NCBI GenBank assembly: GCA_019054805.1
Contig: JAHQIY010000009.1
Coordinates: forward strand, 1,984,001-2,048,000
Source: Brachionus manjavacas
Taxonomy: Eukaryota > Rotifera > Eurotatoria > Ploima > Brachionidae
DNA length: 64,000 nucleotides
Direction of reading: 5' to 3'
Part shown: positions 57,482-64,000 of the stretch, one piece after another
Numbering within the stretch: position 1 is the stretch's first letter
How the letters are laid out: each line of letters starts with the position of its first letter
Program-made: the position numbers and the translations under genes
Notes under the pieces: generated by a model
The model's input: only the letters and a program-made list of their open reading frames with translations
Database searches by the model: none
Told to the model about the DNA's origin: nothing

Positions 57482-57562
57482 GGTCACTTCAATGAAGAGG
57501 GCATCGGTGTTGAGCTAGTTTTTGTTTAGACTGTGCTCTGCTGAAGCTGAGCAGTGGCTTTT
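57482..57562 (+). ncRNA. Candidate structured small RNA, copy 2
   Basis: Begins GGTCACTTCAATGAAG and ends GCAGTGGCTTTTT. It has the same closed cloverleaf-like pairing as 27834-27914. The two differences that fall in stems (C/T at one base of the AGTCT arm and C/T in the AGCA arm) are both wobble-compatible. About 240 bp separate it from the divergently transcribed 5S gene. Upstream, a TTTGCAT word about 70 bp before the start, part of a conserved flank, resembles an snRNA-type octamer. Not a tRNA; family unknown. Confidence 0.5.
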
Positions 57563-57874
57563 TAAAATAATTAATGAAGAAAAAAAAAATTTTTACCTTC
57601 AATAAATTTTTGATTTTTTTTTGCAAAAAGTTAAATAATTGATACTATTATATTTTCATTTATTTTTTGCATTAAAATAGACCTTTTTTCTTTCAAAATT
57701 TAGGTACTTTTAAAATTTTTTTCTAAGTATTCAAAGATATAATTGTGTTTAAATACTTTACAATTTAGAGATATTTTCAACTTAAATCATTGACCAGATT
57801 TTTTCCAGCTTTTATTAAAATATGTGATGAATAATAGTGTATATTCAAACGGATTCGAATTTGGAAAACAAAAA

Positions 57875-57945
57875 TGCACTGGCCGGGAATCGAACCCGGG
57901 CCGCCCGCGTGGCAGGCGAGCATTCTACCACTGAACCACCAGTGC
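57875..57945 (-). tRNA. tRNA-Gly (anticodon GCC)
   Basis: Identical 71-base gene to 55876-55946, with different flanks. Confidence 0.97.
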
Positions 57946-58644
57946 TTTTCCCTGTTGTACAATTCATTTAAAATTTTAATCAATCAAACAATTTAAATTT
58001 ATGTCTTTCTTTTTTTCCTAGAAGCGTTAAAAAAATTAATTGCGATTTTTTTTATTTTGAACTTTAACTACCTTTTTTGAGCAGGTTTATTAAAAATGAC
58101 ATTAAAAAAATAAAAAAAAAGCATTTAAAATTTTTATAAATTTCTCTTTAAAGCATAAATAAATTAAGTTAGATAAATTTTACCCTGAAATTTTTTTACA
58201 CCTCAAATTCTCGTTAACCTTAGTTATCTGTCATGATATTTAATTAAATGATATTTAGAAAGGATATTTTTGAATAAGAAAATTATTAAACTATGTGCTC
58301 TTGATGATAAAGCATTTTCTAAGACTTTTGATTAATTCTATAGCTACCTCTTAATTATTATTAAGCTTTTTACCATAAACTGCATTCAAAATTTGTCTAT
58401 ACAATTTATATAATAATTTCACCGATAAATTTTCAAACCAAATTATATCATCACTTAGTTACATAAAAAATCTTTATCATTATTCAACATTTTTTTTTAT
58501 TAAATCTTTGGACTAAAATATCTTATCTAAGTTGTAAAATTTTAATCCGTCATAATAAGGTAATAACTATGACAATAATCTAGAATGTTCCCAAATATTA
58601 TAAATAAAAAGCAAAGATCGTAAATTACAATCATTTTAGATATA
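57946..58644. other. Upstream region of the GH31 gene
   Basis: AT-rich. No RNA gene, repeat or exon recognised; it presumably holds the promoter. Confidence 0.5.
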
Positions 58645-59818
58645 ATGAGCTCTATTTCAATTGAAGAAGGTCCGAAAAAAGAGCCTGGTTTCAAAAATTG
58701 GCTATTTAGACACAAAGTTTTAGTGTTAGTCCTTGTAGCCACACTTGTTGTCTTTGCAACTATAGGTATTGTACTTGGAGTCATTCTAGGATCAACTGAT
58801 GAAGCAAAAACAACTCCAGTAGAACGAGATCTAAGAATCGATTGCTTGCCATGGCTAAAAGGAGAAAAATTATCCTCTATTGTTAAACAAGAATGTGATA
58901 AATTTGATTATTGCGCCTATAACTCGATTGATAACAACCAAGAAGTGCCATCATGTTTTTACCAACAAGACAAATTGTCCTTTAACGTTACCAAAAGCCA
59001 AACAACAGAACTTGGATTGACGTATACAATTCAGTTAAAAAGCTCCCAGCGACAATATAAAAATCTTCGTGTGACATTTGAGTTTTTGGATGATTATGCC
59101 CTAAGATTCAAAGTTCAAAAATTTAATTTTTTTTTAATTTATAAAATAGCTTTAATTTAAAAGATCGAAAATGCTGATCTTAAAGAATATGAAGTTCCCA
59201 TTGAAATAAAAAAACCAAATCGAAAAGCCAAAGATCCCAGATATGAAGTCATTGTTGATAATGACAATTTTAATTTTAAAATAAAGCGAAAAAGCACCGG
59301 AACTGTACTGTAAGATTTTTTAATAGGATAAAAAATTTTTCTTATTTTCTTTAATTTTCTTTTCTTAATATAAAAAGTTGGGATACAAGTTTGGGTCCAA
59401 TTATATTTGAAAAATTGCACAAACAAATAAGTACCAGGTTGCCGTCAGAGAACGTGTATGGTTTTGGCGAAAATCGGCATGAAAGCTTCAAGCATAATTT
59501 GAACTTTCAGAACTGGCCTATCTGGGGCAGAGATGAAGCGCCTGAGAATGTACAATTTTCAGTTTAAACAAATTAGACTAATTTGAATTAAGAAAAAATT
59601 TTAAGTACAACCAAGGAAATTTGTATGCAAATCAACCGTTTTATACTTGCATGGAAAACGATGGTAAGAGCCATGGTGTAGCGTTGGTTAACTCCAATGC
59701 TCTGGATTATGAATTTACTCCTGCTCCAGGCCTAACATACCGAGCTACTGGAGGTATTTTGGACTTTTATATGTTTCTAGGCCCCGAACCTGAGAATGTT
59801 GTCCAACAATTTACTGAA
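58645..59818 (+). CDS. GH31 alpha-glucosidase (maltase/sucrase-isomaltase type), 5' part, 4 exons
   Basis: Exons 58645-59112, 59164-59309, 59378-59549 and 59606-59818 give the first 333 residues. A short cytosolic tail is followed by a transmembrane anchor (VLVLVLVATLVVFATIGIVL, type II topology), a Cys-rich trefoil (P-type) segment around CLPWLKGEKLSS to CAYNS and CFY, and the GH31 N-terminal beta-sandwich. Typical words include VYGFGENRHESFKHNL, GKSHGVALVNSNALDYEF and LTYRATGGILDFYMFLGP. The family hydrolyses terminal alpha-glucose units, and the catalytic domain should follow. The last donor (GAA|GTAATT) leads into DNA occupied by a LINE, and no further exons were found before 64000. The gene is either interrupted by a long intron or truncated. 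Confidence 0.9.
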
Positions 59819-59889
59819 GTAATTTTTTTCTATTAACTAAATGCCCCAAATGATTAACTATATTCACGCAGATAATTAAAAATACTATT

Positions 59890-62480
59890 TTTTGAGAATT
59901 TTAGTAGTAGTAGTAGTAATTATAATTGCTACGCTTTCGCGTTAAGTCCGGTTATATCCAGACCATAAGCAATAATTTAGTCTTTCAAAAGTATGTCTAA
60001 ATTAGTTTTAAAAATGTTTGTTGATTTTGATTCTATAACTTTGTTTCCAAGCTGATTCCAATCATTGACTATTCTGTTGGTGAAAAAGTTGAATCTTGGT
60101 GCACAGTTTTTGACAATTTCTCTTCTTAATCTGTAGTTGTTGCCTCTTGTTTTATTTACACCAAAAACCTTGTCTGGTTGTTTATACCAGTTGACTTGAT
60201 CGTAATTATTGAGCAACTTAAACATTTGTATTAAATCACCTCTCTTTCTTCTTGTTTTAAGTGTTGTAAGTTTTAGCCTTCTTAGTCGTTCTGGATACTC
60301 TAGATTCGATAAACCTGAGATAGAACGCGTTGCTCTTCTCTGAACCTTTTCAAGCGCATCAATGTCCTTCTTTAGGTATGGGTTCCATGCCGAAACAGCA
60401 AACTCTAAATGAGGCCGAACCAGACTCTTATACATCTTACAAATAACGTTCTCACTGCGATTACTCAAGCCATTTAAGACTAACCCCAAGATTCTATTCG
60501 CTCTTGAAGCCGACGTGCTGACCTGCTTACCCCATTTCATATCACTTGTCACCATTACGCCCAAATCCCTTTGCTCGGTTGCAACTGCTAACTTCTGAAC
60601 ACCTTTGCTGCTTGAAATAAAAAATTCGTTTTTCGGATTGTTTTTGCCAATATGCATTATCTCACACTTTTCGATATTAAGGCCCATTGACCACTCCCTA
60701 CACCATTTCACTAGCTCGTCAATATCCGCTTGAAGCTGCTGTTTCATCAAGTTTTCATTGGTTTTATTGAAGACGCAATAGATCTTACAATCGTCCGCGT
60801 AAAGTGAGCATATGCTCTTGAATCTATCGGGAAGGTCATTAATAAAAATCACAAAAAGTAATGGACCGAGGACTGAACCCTGTGGAACTCCACTCGTAAC
60901 TTCTAGCCACTCAGATGTTGAATGACCAAGAACAACACGCTGCTTCCTACCAATCAAAAAGGATTCAATCCACCTGTGTAAATTACCACTGATACCATAA
61001 TGTTTCAACTTGTGGAGGAGTTTATGATGATTTACTCGATCAAACGCCTTCGAAAAGTCAGTATACACAATGTCGATGTTATTGCCCTTAGAAAGCTCCG
61101 TTGTTATCAAGTCAAAACTCTCCAAGAGATTTGTGGTACAAGATCTCTTAGGCATAAAACCGTGTTGAAACATACTGATCAATCTATTATGAGTCAAATG
61201 ATCAATTATGACTTTCCGAATGATTCTTTCCGTGATCCGACAAACTATTGAGGTTATGGACACGGGTCTGTAGTTGTTAACATTGCATCTATCACCTTTC
61301 TTAAAAATAGGAGTCACATACGCTCTTTTCCAAACCTCTGGGACCTGTCCTGTTGTCAACGAACTCTTCATTAATAGTGATAAAGGAACACATATAGCAT
61401 CCGCAGTCATCTTCAAGAAGTAAGGATTAACACCATCGAAACCTGTGCTTTTGGATACATTTAAGCCTTTCAAGTGTCTCAAAACAATCAGCGGAGAAAT
61501 GTCCGTGTTTATGTTGAACTCGCATACTTTTTCACTTCTATGTAGAAAATTCGGTGGTTCATCAACGTTGTTATTGAAAACCGAATGAAAAACTCATTGA
61601 AAATTCTGACTATCTCATCACGATTGCTGGTGATTGAACCATCGGACCGTTTAATTGAGTGAATTGCTGGCTTTACGTTTAGCTTTTCATAAAAATACTT
61701 AAAAATCATTTTTGGCTGTTTGGCATGTTTTGCTAGTCGTGCCTCAAAGTCACTAACTGCCGACTTGATTTTACGCTTAATTTGATTACGAACACGCCGA
61801 AAATTTTCCAAAATACTACACCTCAAACTTCTTTTTCCGCCAACTAGCTTCTTCCATAAGCAATACTTTTCTTTAATTAGCTTCTTGATTCCATTATTCA
61901 TCCACGGCGGCTGTTTTTTACGATTTTGACCAGCAATTCGTTTCGGTACGTACATCTTACAAGCACACTGATATAATCTGAGAAAAACTTCGTACATTTC
62001 ATTAACACTCAAGTTCTTAAAACTTCTAATCCAGTCAATACTTTTGAAAAACTTAGAAATTAAAAAATAATTTCCTCTTCGGTAATTAAACAAGACACTG
62101 TGAAACAAAACTTCTCCATCATCATCTTCATTTAAATAATAATAACTCCATGCTATGCTTAAATGGCAACGCTCCAGATTACTTAAACCAGGGCCAGTAC
62201 TCAAATTTGCTACTCTCGCATCACTCTCGGTTAAAATCAGGTCCAAAATAGACTTATTGCCATACTCGTTTGTCTGAAAAGTTGGACAGTCTACATTTTG
62301 CATTAGAAAACAATCTTCGATTGCATTAACCAGCTCAAGTTCTTCCTTCCTAGCACCTTGACCAACACTCCATTCTCCATTTTCATACCAACATATATTT
62401 GGACTATTAAAATCCCCACAAATTAAAAGCCCACTTACCTTTTTTGATTCAAATAGTTTCCTCGCACAAAACAATAAAAG
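59890..62480 (-). mobile_element. CR1-like LINE, 5'-truncated, one frameshift
   Basis: The upstream frame, 62474-61509, carries the C-terminal half of the apurinic-type endonuclease (LLICGDFNSP, SILDLILTESD) and a linker. The downstream frame, 61482-59977 and open further up to about 61590, carries the RT: PIFKKGDRCNVNNYRPVSI, TDFSKAFDRVNHHKLL, SGVPQGSVLGPLLFVIFIND and LYADDCKIYC, followed by the C-terminal domain. A one-base deletion near 61590 separates them. The expected SDH motif of the endonuclease reads SNLERCHLSI. The tail is a CTA trinucleotide run at 59902-59918. It lies directly after GH31 exon 4. Confidence 0.9.
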
Positions 62481-62639
62481 TAAATATTGAAAAGCGTAAA
62501 TTTTTTGCCAAATGCCTAAAATTGGTTCTGAGCAGAAAATTTAGATTTAGCTTTTAAAATTAAGAGAGATTAGAGGACTTTTTTGTTGAATTGGTAAAAA
62601 AAAAAAGACAGAAAATATCCGAGTTAGTATTTTTCCAAG

Positions 62640-63110
62640 CAACTATTGGTTCACCCTATTTTATTGTTCACGTAAAGGTGAGCTAAAATAGAATTTTTAG
62701 ATTATGTGACAAATTGCTATTTAATAGACTGCCTAATTCTCGAAACTGATATTAAAATTAGTTAATAATCATTTTATTTTAATTTGAAGGAGCTTTATAA
62801 ATAGCTTAGCATTTGCTGATCTGATTGACTTGGTATTACTCTTTCAGCAATTTCAAATACCCAAATGCGCTCTCTACTTAAATCTTTAGCTTTCAGCATA
62901 AAAAAATAAAAATTAAAAAAATTTATAAAATCAAAATTTATAAAATTTTGACTTTGGGTTATTGTTTGCAATATTAACTTAAAATTATTTTTTTTTTTGA
63001 AACAGAAAAATTTTTTTGAAACATCGCACTTTTTTAATGATATTTCAAAATTGAATACATTTTTTAATTCAAACACAAAAAATTAAACTATGTCTATCCA
63101 TATATATATT
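62640..63110 (+). repeat. Composite dispersed repeat
   Basis: 62640-62915 matches 45100-45395 (inside the hAT MITE). 62930-63110 matches 47520-47700 and, inverted, 43230-43400. Shared words include ACCCAAATGCGCTCTCTACT and GAAACATCGCACTTTTT. No terminal repeats remain. Confidence 0.65.
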
Positions 63111-64000
63111 TTGTGAAATAATTATTTTTCACTTTTTTTTAAAGTTAAGTTGTTTAACTTTGACTATATTGATTTTCTAGTCATTACAGGATATTATTTA
63201 GCTATTTTCTCTTCTAATTATTCAGCTTATAATGACTTAATTATTTCATGTACCCCAAATATTGAATAAAATACCTCAAAATTTAATTTTTTTACCCCAA
63301 ATTTATTAGAATTGCACCAATTAATAAGAAAAAAAATGGCACTTTTATTATCACTTTGACACTAAATTATTTAGAAAAATACCAAAAGTATTAAAAATTT
63401 ATTTTTTTATTTCTACCACAAAAATTATTATTTTTTACCACGTTTATTTGGACAAGCCTAGTATCTTCTCTTATTCATTTTAGCTCCAAATTTTTCACAA
63501 AAGATTTCTTGTGTAACTGAATCTATTCTTGGTCTCTTGGATATATTTTCTTGTATTGACTCATCATTTGAATCGTCATCTGATTCAATTCTTGGGAACG
63601 TCAAAAACGAATTCTTTAAAAAAAAAGAATTTGAAGTTTAAATTAGGGAGTACTTTAAAGGGTAGGTTTTTAAAAATTAAAAATGGCATTTTAATCTTTA
63701 AAAACTTTGATTTCTTATTTATCACTTATTTTATTTAGTGACATTGTATTCAATACATCGAAAATAGAATATTTACTTTTTTTTGTTTAAAAAAATTAAT
63801 TTAATAGTTTTTTCACATTCCATATCAATCTGGCATTGTGAATTTTGGTACAAAAAACAAATACAAAATATAAAAAATGCCAAAGCTCAGGTTCTGAAGG
63901 AGCAAAACATGTCATAATTGCAAAAATGTAAATTGTAGCAACTGAAACATCCTTTGTACCACCAATATACTGATTCTGCAAAACTCTGCAATACATCAGC
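63111..64000. other. Gene-free AT-rich end of window
   Basis: No exon of the GH31 gene was found here. A 66-codon minus-strand frame at 63996-63796 (IGGTKDVSVATIYIFA) is unrecognised. The word GCTCCTTCAGA on the minus strand recalls LINE 3' ends at 14.0 and 43.5 kb. Confidence 0.4.

Noticed and set aside
57482..57562. Possible tRNA or spliced-leader RNA
   Set aside because: There is no T-loop GGTTC-type box, and no leader-like donor with a convincing Sm site present in both copies. It is kept only as an unassigned structured RNA candidate.
63796..63996. 66-codon minus-strand frame at the window end
   Set aside because: No recognised domain; may be a repeat scrap, since GCTCCTTCAGA recurs at LINE 3' ends.

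Overview
The window looks like AT-rich nuclear DNA from a small invertebrate animal. The evidence is metazoan-specific genes (a dystroglycan-like receptor, ZC4H2, host cell factor), GT-AG introns mostly 43-110 bp long, eukaryotic 5S rRNA and tRNA genes, and abundant LINE, hAT, pogo and Tc1-type transposons. The intron sizes and base composition fit a monogonont rotifer such as Brachionus, but that assignment is inference. Splice sites below were placed by reading frame, GT/AG dinucleotides and family conservation; no transcript data were available.

Layout, left to right. 0.8-4 kb is gene-dense: the 3' end of a coiled-coil gene (+), then a PKA catalytic-subunit-like kinase and ZC4H2 on the minus strand. 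4-12 kb is sparse and holds two minus-strand metabolic or detoxification genes, an NAD(P)-dependent reductase and a sigma-class GST. They share a homologous block of roughly 240 bp upstream of their start codons. 12-15 kb holds a LINE relic, a foldback of 61-bp tandem repeats and a stray piece of the HCF coding sequence. 16-24 kb is a host cell factor gene with an unusually GC-rich first exon and a 4.7-kb intron full of transposon relics. It carries a candidate Taspase1-type cleavage motif. 24.8-27 kb is a compact reverse transcriptase/RNase H element nested in a LINE.

27.8-30.1 kb and 52.3-57.9 kb carry 5S rRNA, tRNA-Lys and tRNA-Gly genes in both orientations. Parts of these clusters are inverted copies of each other. 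In two places a conserved ~81-bp block that can fold into a closed cloverleaf-like structure and ends in a T-run lies head-to-head with a 5S gene. I could not match it to a known RNA, and I regard it as the best candidate for something undescribed. A five-exon CYP4-type P450 gene sits inside the second cluster.

36.4-42.0 kb is a two-exon dystroglycan-like gene whose 4-kb intron contains a hAT-type element with a zinc-finger remnant. 42.4-48 kb is a stack of transposons: a Tc1 relic, a CR1-like LINE, a hAT MITE and a 1.65-kb hAT-like foldback built of 101-bp tandem repeats with a perfect 8-bp target duplication. 50.7-51.6 kb is a pogo-type element with intact ends. 58.6-59.8 kb is the 5' part of a membrane-anchored GH31 glucosidase, followed by a CR1-like LINE in the next intron or in a truncated remainder. 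The last 1.5 kb shows no gene.
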